DNA from: JANNUT01 sp046331425
GTDB lineage: Bacteria > Acidobacteriota > Polarisedimenticolia > J045
Assembly (NCBI GenBank): GCA_046331425.1
Contig: JAXLQU010000002.1
Location: forward strand, 62,001-126,000
Length of the DNA stretch: 64,000 bases
Direction: 5' to 3'
Shown: piece after piece, positions 51,646 through 59,854 of the stretch
Layout of the letters: every line of letters begins with the position of its first letter
Position numbering within the stretch: the stretch's first letter is position 1
Translations under genes and position numbers: made by a program
Notes under the pieces: model-generated
Databases searched by the model: none
What the model was told of the DNA's origin: nothing
Seen by the model: only the letters and a program-made list of their open reading frames with translations

Positions 51646-52919
51646 ATTCACAGATTCTCCCGGTTCGCTCGCTCGAGGCGTTGTTGAAGCGTCGTGTTGC
51701 AGCGGTCGATCTCGAGGCGCTCGCGACGATCGAGCCGATCGTCGCCTCTGTGCGTGCCGACGGTGAGCAAGCGTTGAGGGCCAGTGCAGAGCGATTCGGT
51801 GATCTCTCGGAGCAAGGGGAACTTTGGCTCGGGCCGCCCCAACTGCGCCGGTCGCTGGAGTCGCTGCTGCCGGAAGAACGACGGCGACTCGAACGCGTTG
51901 CAGAACGAATCGTGGCCTTCGCGCGGTTACAGCGCGCCTCGATCGTCGATACCGAATTGGCATTGAGCGGTGGGCGCGCCGGCCAACGGCTGGCGCCAAT
52001 CTTCGCCGTCGGTTGTTATGCGCCGGGTGGGCGCCATCCGTTACCGTCGACGGTGCTGATGACTGCATTGACCGCACGGGTCGCTGGAGTGCCGAACGTT
52101 GTCCTGGCGAGTCCTCGTCCGACGCCGCTGACACGCGCGGCCGCTGCCATCGCGCAGGTCGACGGCTTGCTGTGCGCGGGCGGCGCCGCTGCGATCGCGG
52201 CGATGGCGTACGGGGTGTCGCCCGCACCGCCCTGCGATTTGATCTGCGGTCCAGGAAACCGCTATGTGACCGCTGCGAAGTACTGGGTGAGTCGCGATGT
52301 TGCGATCGACATGTTGGCGGGCCCTTCGGAGTTGGTCGTGGTCGCCGACCAAGCCGCCGACGCCGACTGGGTCGCGGCCGATCTGATCGCACAGGCGGAG
52401 CACGATGTCGATGCGCAACCGGTGTTGATCGCGGTCGACGAGTCGACGGTCGAGCCCGTTCGCAGGGCTCTGATCCAGCAACTCTCTACTGCCCGCAACG
52501 CCGAGACGGCGCGAATCGCACTCGCGCGTGGTGGCGCGATCGTCGTGAGCGACATTCAGCGGGCGGCGCATTACAGCGATGTCTTGGCCCCCGAGCACCT
52601 TGCGCTCCATCTGGCGAATGCAGCCCAGGTCAGCTCGCTGTTTCAACACTACGGCGCGCTGTTCGTCGGTGGTGCCGCGGGAGAGGTTCTCGGCGATTAC
52701 GGGGCGGGACCCAATCACACGCTCCCCACCGGTGGTACCGCCCGCGCCCGCGGCGGGTTGTCCGTTTTGGACTTCTTGCGAGTGCGAACCTGGTTGGCGA
52801 TCGATGATCCAGAGGCGGCAAGAGAGCTGTATGAAGATGCGATCTGGCTTGGCCGAGCAGAGGGGCTGACCGGGCACGCGCATTCTGCAGAGCTGAGAAT
52901 CAGCCCAACAGCATTTTGA
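51642..52919 (+). CDS. hisD: Histidinol dehydrogenase
   Basis: 425 residues. It oxidises L-histidinol to histidine in two NAD-dependent steps at a zinc site. VGCYAPGGRHPLPSTVLMTALTARVAGVPNVVLASPRP, ICGPGNRYVTAAKYWVSRDVAIDMLAGPSELVVVAD, LIAQAEHDVDAQPVLIA, APEHLALH and DYGAGPNHTLPTGGTAR are the family's substrate, NAD and zinc motifs. It is the last gene of the operon, overlapping the HisAIE stop by four bases. Its 3' end overlaps the convergent permease gene by 20 bases. Confidence 0.95.
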   Translation: MNSQILPVRSLEALLKRRVAAVDLEALATIEPIVASVRADGEQALRASAERFGDLSEQGELWLGPPQLRRSLESLLPEERRRLERVAERIVAFARLQRASIVDTELALSGGRAGQRLAPIFAVGCYAPGGRHPLPSTVLMTALTARVAGVPNVVLASPRPTPLTRAAAAIAQVDGLLCAGGAAAIAAMAYGVSPAPPCDLICGPGNRYVTAAKYWVSRDVAIDMLAGPSELVVVADQAADADWVAADLIAQAEHDVDAQPVLIAVDESTVEPVRRALIQQLSTARNAETARIALARGGAIVVSDIQRAAHYSDVLAPEHLALHLANAAQVSSLFQHYGALFVGGAAGEVLGDYGAGPNHTLPTGGTARARGGLSVLDFLRVRTWLAIDDPEAARELYEDAIWLGRAEGLTGHAHSAELRISPTAF

Positions 52920-53664
52920 GCGCCAACAACAGGGCGCTGACCGCGAAGATGATGCGCAGCGTGCGGTCGCCGCTTTGGAGCACCACCTTGGCCCCGACCC
53001 AGCCACCCAGCGCATAAGCAACGCTCAGCACCACGGCGGCGCTCAGATCGATCGCCTCGCTACCAATGAAGATAGGCAGTGCAGCCAACTGAATCGCCAG
53101 CACCACGATGATCTTGTAGGCGTGCGAACGGACCAATGTGAATCGCTCCAGCCCCGCCAGGGCGAAGACGATCGGAAATCCCACGCCGGCCTGAATCAAC
53201 CCGCCATACGCTCCGATCCCGAAGAACGAGAGCAGTGTGAGCCAACGATATCGGTGTCCCAGTTCGGGTTCGACCGTGCCTCCTTTTGGGCTCAGCAACA
53301 CCACCGCGGTCATCGCGATCATCAAGCCACCGAGTAATTTTCGGAACGTCAACTCGGGGATCAAAACCGCGAGCCACGCGCCCAGCAGCGCCGAGGGGAG
53401 AGCGGCCAGCGCAATCGGAAGCGCCAGTCGCATGCGATTGACACCGCCGTGGCGGAACTGAGGAATTGCCGTGAGGTTTTGCACGACCAACGCCACACGA
53501 TTGGTGCCGTTGGCAACTGCAGCCGGGAACCCCAGCACGATCAGCAGCGGAACGCTGAAAAACGAGCCTCCGCCAGCCGTCACATTGAAGAACCCGGACA
53601 CCATTCCGACACCGAAGACGGCGAAGAACTGGAGCGGGGAGAAGGAATCGAGCGCGGGGGTCAT
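52900..53664 (-). CDS. TSUP (TauE/SafE) family membrane permease
   Basis: 254 residues with about seven or eight membrane helices, starting at MTPALDSFSP. The family repeat is seen in TM1 (GMVSGFFNVTAGGGSFFSVPLLIVLGFPAAVANGTNR) and again in TM5 (GIGAYGGLIQAGVGFPIVFAL). TSUP proteins export sulfite, sulfoacetate or other organosulfur anions; the substrate is not evident. Divergent from the receiver-like gene and convergent, with overlapping 3' ends, with hisD. Confidence 0.88.
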   Translation of the reverse strand: MTPALDSFSPLQFFAVFGVGMVSGFFNVTAGGGSFFSVPLLIVLGFPAAVANGTNRVALVVQNLTAIPQFRHGGVNRMRLALPIALAALPSALLGAWLAVLIPELTFRKLLGGLMIAMTAVVLLSPKGGTVEPELGHRYRWLTLLSFFGIGAYGGLIQAGVGFPIVFALAGLERFTLVRSHAYKIIVVLAIQLAALPIFIGSEAIDLSAAVVLSVAYALGGWVGAKVVLQSGDRTLRIIFAVSALLLALKMLLG

Positions 53665-53746
53665 CTGTGAATCGTAACAGGCACCTGTTGCTCTCGTCGC
53701 TCTGCCTCGTGCACCATCAGCGCAACAGTTCCATTTCGGGGGCATC

Positions 53747-55210
53747 GTGTCCAACGTTCCACGCCACGTTTGGGTCGTCGATCCACAGCCGGATCATGCC
53801 GCGCTGCAGCGCGAGGCGCTCGAGTTGTCGTTTCCGCATCTGCGGGTCGAGACGTTCGCAACACTTCCGAATCGTGACGCCGAGTCGCCGGACCTGATCG
53901 TGATCGACCAAGAAAGCGACGGTGTTGAGCGACTTGCTTCCGAGTCGAAGTCAGGCGCAGCACAGCCGGTGATCTGGCTGGCGCGCGAGGGGCGATCGGC
54001 AAACGAACTTCGAGGCCTAGTGCTCGACAAGCGCAATAGCGGGATGTTCTTCGACACGCTCGTTGCGGCGGTGGGCCGTGCGCTCGACGGCTCGTCCGTC
54101 TCGACGATTGCGACGCAAATTCCGGTACAGCCAGATTCGAGCGGCGGGCCGGCACAGACTGCTGCCGTGGCGAGCCTGCTGTCGGAAGCTCGCCACTCAC
54201 TGGAGGATCTGCAACGAATCAATCAGCTGCTTGCGCAACGGTTGAGCGCCCAGATGATGGAGGCTCGCTTGGCCTCCGCGCAGTCTGCGGTATTGCATCG
54301 CACGACAGGAGTGCTGTTGCGGTTGGAGCGGTTGCTCGATCGGCCCCAGCGTGCGCACTTCGAAACGCTGCCGCTCGATAGTTGGTTGGCGCTTCGTTCG
54401 AGTACGTGGTCGGTTCTACTCGGAGCGAGCGCACCGTCACTGACGATCGATGTCGACACGTGTCCGTGGGCCCGGTTTGCGCCGTCCGCGATCGGCAACC
54501 TGCTCGATGAGTTGCTGACCTGGTTTGCTCACAAGGGCGCCCTTGCTCCCGAGGTAAGGACTGGCTGTTCTTATCTCGATCAAAGCTATGTGGAACTCCA
54601 TCCCGGTGCCTCGCTCGGGTGCTACGTGCGCCTGGAGGTGGAGAGTGGGTCCTGGAGCGAGAAGAACGACTTGCCGGAGGCTCTTGCGAATACAGCGATC
54701 GCGTTGGCGCGCGCGCACGGCGGCTACGCTGAGATCGCCGCGGAGCGCGTCGTACTGCTGCTGCCGCAGGTGCCGCCAAGGAAGAGATCGACAAGTCCGT
54801 CCGTGCTGGTCGTCGACCCCGGCTGCAACTGGCTCTCCGAGTTTTCGGCTGTGCTGCGTGGTCTTGGAATCGAGATCGCGATTTGCGGTTCGAACGCCGC
54901 CGCCGAAGCGCTGCTGTCTGCTGGATGTCGCTATGACCTGGTGTTGTTCGATCAGGACCATGCGAAGCGAGGTGAGGGGAGCCCTCCCGATTCACAGCAG
55001 TCGGACGCTGGCTCACAGAGCGCGGTGGCGAGCATGCGACGTCTCATGACGGCCGATCCGCTGGCACGGTGCCTCTGCGTCACACCCAATCTGTCGCCCA
55101 GCGCGTTGCGCGAGATGATGGCCGCCGGGATGTACGGTTACTGCCCCAAGACACTGGCTCCGCGACTCGTCAGTTCTTGGTTGCATCCGATGCTGGTGCC
55201 GCTTCGCTGA
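53747..55210 (+). CDS. Degenerate two-component protein (REC / pseudo-kinase / REC)
   Basis: 487 residues from a GTG. The N-terminal ~110 residues look like a receiver (WVVDPQPDHAALQREAL ... LIVIDQESD with an Asp at the phosphoacceptor place) but lack the conserved Lys. A long helical stretch (about 140-190, SLEDLQRINQLLAQRLSAQMMEA) is like a DHp domain without its His. About 235-340 resembles an HATPase (AIGNLLDELLTWF as an N-box-like segment, ALARAHGGYAEI like the G2 end) but has no G1 motif. The C-terminal ~125 residues are a second receiver (VLVVDPGCNW, LVLFDQDHA, YCPKTL). It is probably a non-enzymatic signalling scaffold. Its 3' end overlaps the next gene's 3' end. Confidence 0.65.
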   Translation: MSNVPRHVWVVDPQPDHAALQREALELSFPHLRVETFATLPNRDAESPDLIVIDQESDGVERLASESKSGAAQPVIWLAREGRSANELRGLVLDKRNSGMFFDTLVAAVGRALDGSSVSTIATQIPVQPDSSGGPAQTAAVASLLSEARHSLEDLQRINQLLAQRLSAQMMEARLASAQSAVLHRTTGVLLRLERLLDRPQRAHFETLPLDSWLALRSSTWSVLLGASAPSLTIDVDTCPWARFAPSAIGNLLDELLTWFAHKGALAPEVRTGCSYLDQSYVELHPGASLGCYVRLEVESGSWSEKNDLPEALANTAIALARAHGGYAEIAAERVVLLLPQVPPRKRSTSPSVLVVDPGCNWLSEFSAVLRGLGIEIAICGSNAAAEALLSAGCRYDLVLFDQDHAKRGEGSPPDSQQSDAGSQSAVASMRRLMTADPLARCLCVTPNLSPSALREMMAAGMYGYCPKTLAPRLVSSWLHPMLVPLR

Positions 55211-56129
55211 TCGACGCTCGATTGACGAACAAGGGCGCCAACGGCTGATACGGTGGACGTCCTTCGGCCCCACTGCTGGGAGTTGCGGCCAGCTTGCTGA
55301 GCGCCTCCATCCCAGCGACGACGCGTCCGACGACCACCACCTGACCGGTCCATTCGGGGCGTGGCGCAAGCAACAGCGAGAGATTGGGCCAACTACCACG
55401 GCCGCCCGCCCCGGTCAGTGAAGGTTCGAGCACCACAGCGCCCGCCAAGATCGGATCGGTGCTCGCCTCGAACGGCACGATGCGATGGATGGAAGTTACC
55501 GGCCCGCGGACCATCACCATTTCGCCCGCGTGGGTCATCGGGATCGCCGCACCATCGAAGAAGCCAAGCCGCGCCAGGTTCACCAAATTCCGCGCGGCGA
55601 CCGGTGCCTTGACGCTGTCGAGTGAGATCGCGATCTCACCTCCCACGGTCGCCAAGGTCAGGATGTAGTTCTTCGTGGGGTCGAAGCCCGCGATCATCTT
55701 CAGCGTGGCGGTTGCTTCGAGCGCGCCGTTTTTGAAAGTCAACGTGTAGTCGCCGGGTTGCTGCAATGCCGGAAACAACAGCGCGGCGTCGAACGCGATC
55801 CCGACAAACCCACCGGGACCGAGATCTTTCGCTTTGGTGGCGGCAAACTGCTCCGGCTTGATCGGTTCGTACGACTTCCCGTCGGGACCTTTCAGGCGCA
55901 GTGACTTGGCGAGTTCATCGCCCGCTGGAATCGGCGACCACTTGTCGCTCAAGTTCTCGACGGTCAACTCACCGCGCACGATCTGGGTTGCTTCGAAACT
56001 GGTCTGTGCCATCCGAATCGACACACGCAATCGCGGCGCGGCCGCTTTCTCTTCGGCTCGGAGCGATCCAAAAGCGGCGACAGCAATCAGACCGGCGAGC
56101 GACAATCGACCGAGCAACGCGACCCGCAT
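55170..56129 (-). CDS. Exported cyclophilin-like protein
   Basis: 319 residues. A signal peptide (MRVALLGRLSLAGLIAVAAFGSLRAEE) is followed by an Ig-like domain (about 30-165, LRVSIRMAQTSFEATQIVRGELTVENLSDKW) and a cyclophilin-type peptidyl-prolyl isomerase domain (about 165-300), recognised from TVGGEIAISLDSVKAPVAARNLVNLARLGFFDG and VVVGRVVAGMEALSKLA. The usual active-site core F-H-R-x-x-x-x-F-M-x-Q-G is not conserved (IHRIVPFEA follows instead), so catalysis is doubtful. It may act as a periplasmic chaperone. Starts with GAGG seven bases upstream. Confidence 0.72.
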   Translation of the reverse strand: MRVALLGRLSLAGLIAVAAFGSLRAEEKAAAPRLRVSIRMAQTSFEATQIVRGELTVENLSDKWSPIPAGDELAKSLRLKGPDGKSYEPIKPEQFAATKAKDLGPGGFVGIAFDAALLFPALQQPGDYTLTFKNGALEATATLKMIAGFDPTKNYILTLATVGGEIAISLDSVKAPVAARNLVNLARLGFFDGAAIPMTHAGEMVMVRGPVTSIHRIVPFEASTDPILAGAVVLEPSLTGAGGRGSWPNLSLLLAPRPEWTGQVVVVGRVVAGMEALSKLAATPSSGAEGRPPYQPLAPLFVNRASISEAAPASDATKN

Positions 56130-56202
56130 GCAACACCTCGCAGAATTGGAAGAAGTCGGGAATGCTAGCCCGGATCCCGCGAGCGCGCCGCGGCTCTGTC
56201 TG

Positions 56203-56961
56203 TTAGAGCGGCCGGTGGTCGCCGCTCGGAAGCGGGGTGCGTGCAAATACCAGAACACCCACGCGCTTCGCTCCCGCGGAGCGCAAGGCGGCGGCTGCGG
56301 AGCGCAGGGTCGCCCCGGTGGTGGCCACGTCGTCGATCAGCAAGATCGAACGCCCCGCGACCGATTGCGGTTCAGCCGCGAACACACCACGCAAAGCCTG
56401 AACTCGGGCCTGTGCGTCGCGCCCCGTCTGTGGCCGCACGCTGCGCCGTTTCCGCAGTGCGGTACTGCACGGGACTCCGAGTCGTCGAGCCACCGCGTGC
56501 GCAAGACGTCGCGGAGCTCTGCGGCGCGGGCCCCATCGCCATGGATCGGGTGGAACCGGAACGATGAGGTCGGGGCGGAAGCGTCCTCGCCATCGCCATG
56601 CGATAGCCATGCGCGCGGCGAGCGGTTCGGCGAGATCGAGCGCTTCATCGAACTTGAATCGCCGATGGAGCGTGATCGAGTGTCCCTGATAACGAGTTGC
56701 CGCGACCGTGTGCAGACCGCGCGCACCGGCCAGGTCGCGCTGACAGTCGGGACAGTGTGCCGGCCCCACGACTCGAGGCAGCGGAAGATCACACACGCGG
56801 CAGGATGGCCCGCAATGCGGGGCGAGCTCTCCCCAGCATCCAGGGCAGATACCTGCAATTGCTTGGCCCGGTAGATCGCGTTCGCAAAGTGGACAGGGTC
56901 CCGGGAATACGAGTGCAAGCAACGCACGCCAGCTCTCGCGGCACTCTCGTCGCCACGACAT
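56203..56961 (-). CDS. comF: ComF family phosphoribosyltransferase-like protein
   Basis: 252 residues from MSWRRECRES. An N-terminal zinc-ribbon-like part has paired Cys (PGPCPLCERDL, GICPGCWGEL, CRVCDLPL, HCPDCQ). A PRTase fold follows with LIVPVPPDPWRWGPRRRAPRRLAHAVARRLG, QTGRDAQARVQALRGVF and the PRPP-binding loop ILLIDDVATTGATLRSAA. ComF is required for DNA uptake in competent bacteria and is conserved in many non-competent ones. It starts four bases after the upstream TPR gene stops, so they share a transcript. Confidence 0.9.
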   Translation of the reverse strand: MSWRRECRESWRALLALVFPGPCPLCERDLPGQAIAGICPGCWGELAPHCGPSCRVCDLPLPRVVGPAHCPDCQRDLAGARGLHTVAATRYQGHSITLHRRFKFDEALDLAEPLAARMAIAWRWRGRFRPDLIVPVPPDPWRWGPRRRAPRRLAHAVARRLGVPCSTALRKRRSVRPQTGRDAQARVQALRGVFAAEPQSVAGRSILLIDDVATTGATLRSAAAALRSAGAKRVGVLVFARTPLPSGDHRPL

Positions 56962-56965
56962 GCAC

Positions 56966-58327
56966 TCAAAGCCCGCGATAGAGAGGTGCGCTCGCCGCGG
57001 CCTTGCCGGTATCGATTGCCGACCAGCGGGTGCGAATCGTGCCGAATCCACTGCAGCGTGGACACCGGGCACTCCATTGGGTCAGTTCGGTTCCGCACGC
57101 CCCGCAGGCAGCCAACGGGACCGCGCGATCGCCGCTATCGAGAACGCTTCGGAACAGTTGCGCGGCGCGACCGGTATTGCCGCGCCGCTCTTCGGTGCGC
57201 GCCAGGAGTACCGCCACCAGTGGAGGATGCCCTTCGTTTTCGTAGATCTGCTCGAAGCGCTGCGCCGCTTCGTCGAGCATCTCGAGTCGCAGATATAGCT
57301 TCCCAAGTGCCAGGCGCGCCGCCGACTGCTGAGTGCCCCCCGCCACCAACCCGCGAAGTGTCGAGATCGCGTCTTCGGGGTGTTCGCGTTTGAGATCGAT
57401 CGAGGCCAGCGCATCGAGCAACGCCGGTTCGCCGGTCGCCTGGAAGCCGCGCACCAGGGTCTCGCGAGCTTCGGTGATTTCATCGGCATCGACGTGAAGC
57501 TCCGCGGCCAGCATCGCTGCGGGGACGAAGGTCGACTCGTCTTTCAGCACCTTCTTCACGATTCCCATCGCCGACCGAAGTTGTCCAGCCGCTCGCCGCG
57601 ATCGGGCCAACTCTGTCCGGATACCTAGGCTGGTGAGTCGATCGTCGCTGTTGGCACCGCGCGCCTTTTCTCCGAGCGCGTCCAACTTGCGAGCGGCGGC
57701 CTCGGCCGCAGCCCAGTTGCCTGCCTTCATCTCCAGGTTGCGAAGACGCCTCAAGGGACCGACAGCACCTTTGGGGTTGGCATCGATAAGCGCGAGCAAC
57801 GCTCGCCGTGCCTCATCGAGATTTCCCATCTCGAGGTGATCGAGTGCCAGAGCGTGACGGGGCTCGTGATTGACGGGATCGATCCGTTGCGCTCGTTCGT
57901 GTGCGGTGACCGCTTCAGAAGCCCGCCCGGTCCGGCGCAGCGCATCGCCCAGGTGCATCTGGACGTTGTAGTCGCTGGGAAGCAACGAAGCCGCCTCGCG
58001 GAACGAGATCACCGCCTCGTCGAGTCGTTCCTCACGTTCGGCCTGGATGCCACGATCGAGCGCCCGTTGGGCGGCTTGTTGATGTCGGTTGGACCACAGC
58101 GCCACGAGTCGCGTGGCAGCGCCTCGCCCCGTACCGGTAAGTAGCGAAAAGACGCCAATCCCGATGCCGAGTGAGAAGGCGCCGAGCACCACACCCCAAA
58201 TTGGGACCGACCGCCCGAGGAGATCCATCGGCTGTTCCAGCGTGGCCCGATTGGGCAGCAGCAGAAACACCAACAGCATCGCGAGGGCGAAGAGAAACAA
58301 GACGCTGAGAAAAGTGCGGAAACGCAT
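56966..58327 (-). CDS. LapA-LapB-like fusion: membrane anchor, TPR array and rubredoxin-type zinc finger
   Basis: 453 residues. The first ~65 form two membrane helices with a short polar loop (RTFLSVLFLFALAMLLVFLLLPN ... VPIWGVVLGAFSLGIGIGVFSLL), the topology of LapA/DUF1049. A helical run of about eight TPR motifs (about 85-405: GIQAEREERLDEAVISFREAA, NVQMHLGDALRRTGRASEAV) is followed by C-G-A-C-G ... C-P-R-C-S-G, the rubredoxin-like metal site of LapB. In E. coli the two are separate neighbouring genes; LapB regulates LpxC turnover by FtsH and so LPS synthesis. Here one chain holds both. Confidence 0.82.
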   Translation of the reverse strand: MRFRTFLSVLFLFALAMLLVFLLLPNRATLEQPMDLLGRSVPIWGVVLGAFSLGIGIGVFSLLTGTGRGAATRLVALWSNRHQQAAQRALDRGIQAEREERLDEAVISFREAASLLPSDYNVQMHLGDALRRTGRASEAVTAHERAQRIDPVNHEPRHALALDHLEMGNLDEARRALLALIDANPKGAVGPLRRLRNLEMKAGNWAAAEAAARKLDALGEKARGANSDDRLTSLGIRTELARSRRAAGQLRSAMGIVKKVLKDESTFVPAAMLAAELHVDADEITEARETLVRGFQATGEPALLDALASIDLKREHPEDAISTLRGLVAGGTQQSAARLALGKLYLRLEMLDEAAQRFEQIYENEGHPPLVAVLLARTEERRGNTGRAAQLFRSVLDSGDRAVPLAACGACGTELTQWSARCPRCSGFGTIRTRWSAIDTGKAAASAPLYRGL

Positions 58328-58407
58328 CGCGGGGCGAGACTACGGCGGGGGCATAGCAGGGTCAAGCCTAACGCGCAGCGATCCGATGCGACACTGGGAA
58401 CGGAGAG

Positions 58408-58872
58408 TCAGTGACGTGCGTACGGATGTCCGGCCCCGTTCGCTAGCGCACGGTAGATCTGCTCGAGCAGCACCACCAAGGCAAGCTCATGCGGGAGCGT
58501 CATCGGGCCGAGGGAGAGTCGGGAAAAAGCGCCTGCAATGATCGACGGATCCAGACCGTCCGGACCTCCGATCAGAAACACCACGTCCCCGCGTTCGCGC
58601 CAGCGCATCAGGCGTGAGCCGAACTCGACCGAGCTCAGCGCGTCTCCGCGGCTGTCCAACGCGATCGCGACGTTTCGATCGCTCAGCGAGGCCATCAGCG
58701 CGGCCGCCTCATCGCGTTGGCGTTCGGCGGGGGAGTTCCTTCGGCTGGCCGGCACCGCGGTCCGTTCGATGGGAGCGTACCGAGAGATTCGAAGCAGATA
58801 GTCATCTTCGATATCGCGCAACGGGCCACGCCGCGTACGCCCCACGCTCAGTACCTGAAAGCCGCGGCTCAC
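58408..58872 (-). CDS. rlmH: 23S rRNA pseudouridine-1915 N3-methyltransferase
   Basis: 154 residues, a SPOUT methyltransferase. The AdoMet knot motifs are present: VAIALDSRGDALSSVEF, VVFLIGGPDGLDPSI, LSLGPMTLPHELALVVLLEQIYRALA and the C-terminal HPYARH. It methylates Psi1915 in helix 69 of mature 70S ribosomes. GTG start overlapping rsfS by four bases, a very common pairing. Confidence 0.95.
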   Translation of the reverse strand: MSRGFQVLSVGRTRRGPLRDIEDDYLLRISRYAPIERTAVPASRRNSPAERQRDEAAALMASLSDRNVAIALDSRGDALSSVEFGSRLMRWRERGDVVFLIGGPDGLDPSIIAGAFSRLSLGPMTLPHELALVVLLEQIYRALANGAGHPYARH

Positions 58873-59249
58873 GCCGAGGGATCCACTCCGAACTGGGCCA
58901 ACGGGACCTCCGAGGCGTCGCCCCAGAGACGTTCCAAGCTGTAGTAAGCGCGGGCCTCGTCGCTAAAGACATGCACCACGAAATCGCCGTAATCGACCAG
59001 CAGCCAGCCGGAGCGAGGTGTGCCCTCGGATTTCAGCGGCTTGCGCCCGGTCGACTCGCGCACTTCGTCGACCACGGTCTCGGCCAGAGCCTTGAGTTGG
59101 CGATCGGAACTGCCGTTACAGATCACGAAGAAATCGGTGAAGGTCGATTTGCCGCGCAGATCCAGCACGGTGATTGCGTCGGCTTTCCGTCCGCCGAGAG
59201 CCTTCACCGCGGCTGTCAGAGTGTTTTCGAAAGGTTCGCCAAGTGTCAT
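58869..59249 (-). CDS. rsfS: Ribosome silencing factor RsfS
   Basis: 126 residues. Family signature: DAITVLDLRGKSTFTDFFVICNGSSDRQLKALAETV, EGTPRSGWLLVDYGDFVVHVFSDEARAYYSLERLWGDA. It binds ribosomal protein uL14 and blocks subunit joining under starvation. Four-base overlaps link it to nadD before and rlmH after. Confidence 0.95.
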   Translation of the reverse strand: MTLGEPFENTLTAAVKALGGRKADAITVLDLRGKSTFTDFFVICNGSSDRQLKALAETVVDEVRESTGRKPLKSEGTPRSGWLLVDYGDFVVHVFSDEARAYYSLERLWGDASEVPLAQFGVDPSA

Positions 59250-59854
59250 GAGGAATGGCCTTCTCCGTGGTAAAGCCCGCGCTTTCTTATGTAGCGAAGC
59301 ACAGCAGGGTGAATCGAATCGTGTGCGTCGCGTCCGCGCTGAAGTTCCTTTCGAATCGCGCGCGCGGCGTGTGCGACCAATGGCATTTCGATTGCGGTCG
59401 CGCGTTCATCGGAGCGCGGATCGAGCTTGTGCGGGCCCGTGGCTCCGAGGCGCGGAACGACCGCGAGGTGTGCTGCAGCACGAATCCCTGCTGGATCTTT
59501 CCAGTTGTCGAGGTCGTCATAGGTATCGGCCCCGATGATCAGAAACAGTTCCACGTCGCCTGATTCCGCACGTACCTCGCGCAATGTATCGATCATGTAC
59601 GACGACCCACCGCGCCGGATCTCTCGTGCGGACGGAATCATCGCCGGATCGTCCGAAGTTGCCAGCGTCGCCATTGCAAAACGATCGAACGCGTCGGCGG
59701 CCGGTGCGCCTCGATGCGGCGGCGTTGCCGACACCACCCACTCCAGTCGATCCAGATTCAGGGCTGCGAGAGCGGCGCGTGCCACGGCGCTATGCCCGTA
59801 GTGCGGCGGGTCGAACGTGCCGCCGAAAATTCCGATCCGTCGCGGCATCGTCAC
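59246..59854 (-). CDS. nadD: Nicotinate-nucleotide adenylyltransferase
   Basis: 202 residues. Nucleotidyltransferase motifs: RIGIFGGTFDPPHYGHSAVA (with HxGH-type HYGH), WVVSATPPHRG, FLIIGADTYDDLDNWKDP and the ISSTxxR-equivalent HDSIHPAVLRYI. It makes deamido-NAD from nicotinate mononucleotide and ATP. GTG start overlapping obg by four bases; part of the rplU-rpmA-obg-nadD-rsfS-rlmH run. Confidence 0.95.
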   Translation of the reverse strand: MTMPRRIGIFGGTFDPPHYGHSAVARAALAALNLDRLEWVVSATPPHRGAPAADAFDRFAMATLATSDDPAMIPSAREIRRGGSSYMIDTLREVRAESGDVELFLIIGADTYDDLDNWKDPAGIRAAAHLAVVPRLGATGPHKLDPRSDERATAIEMPLVAHAARAIRKELQRGRDAHDSIHPAVLRYIRKRGLYHGEGHSS

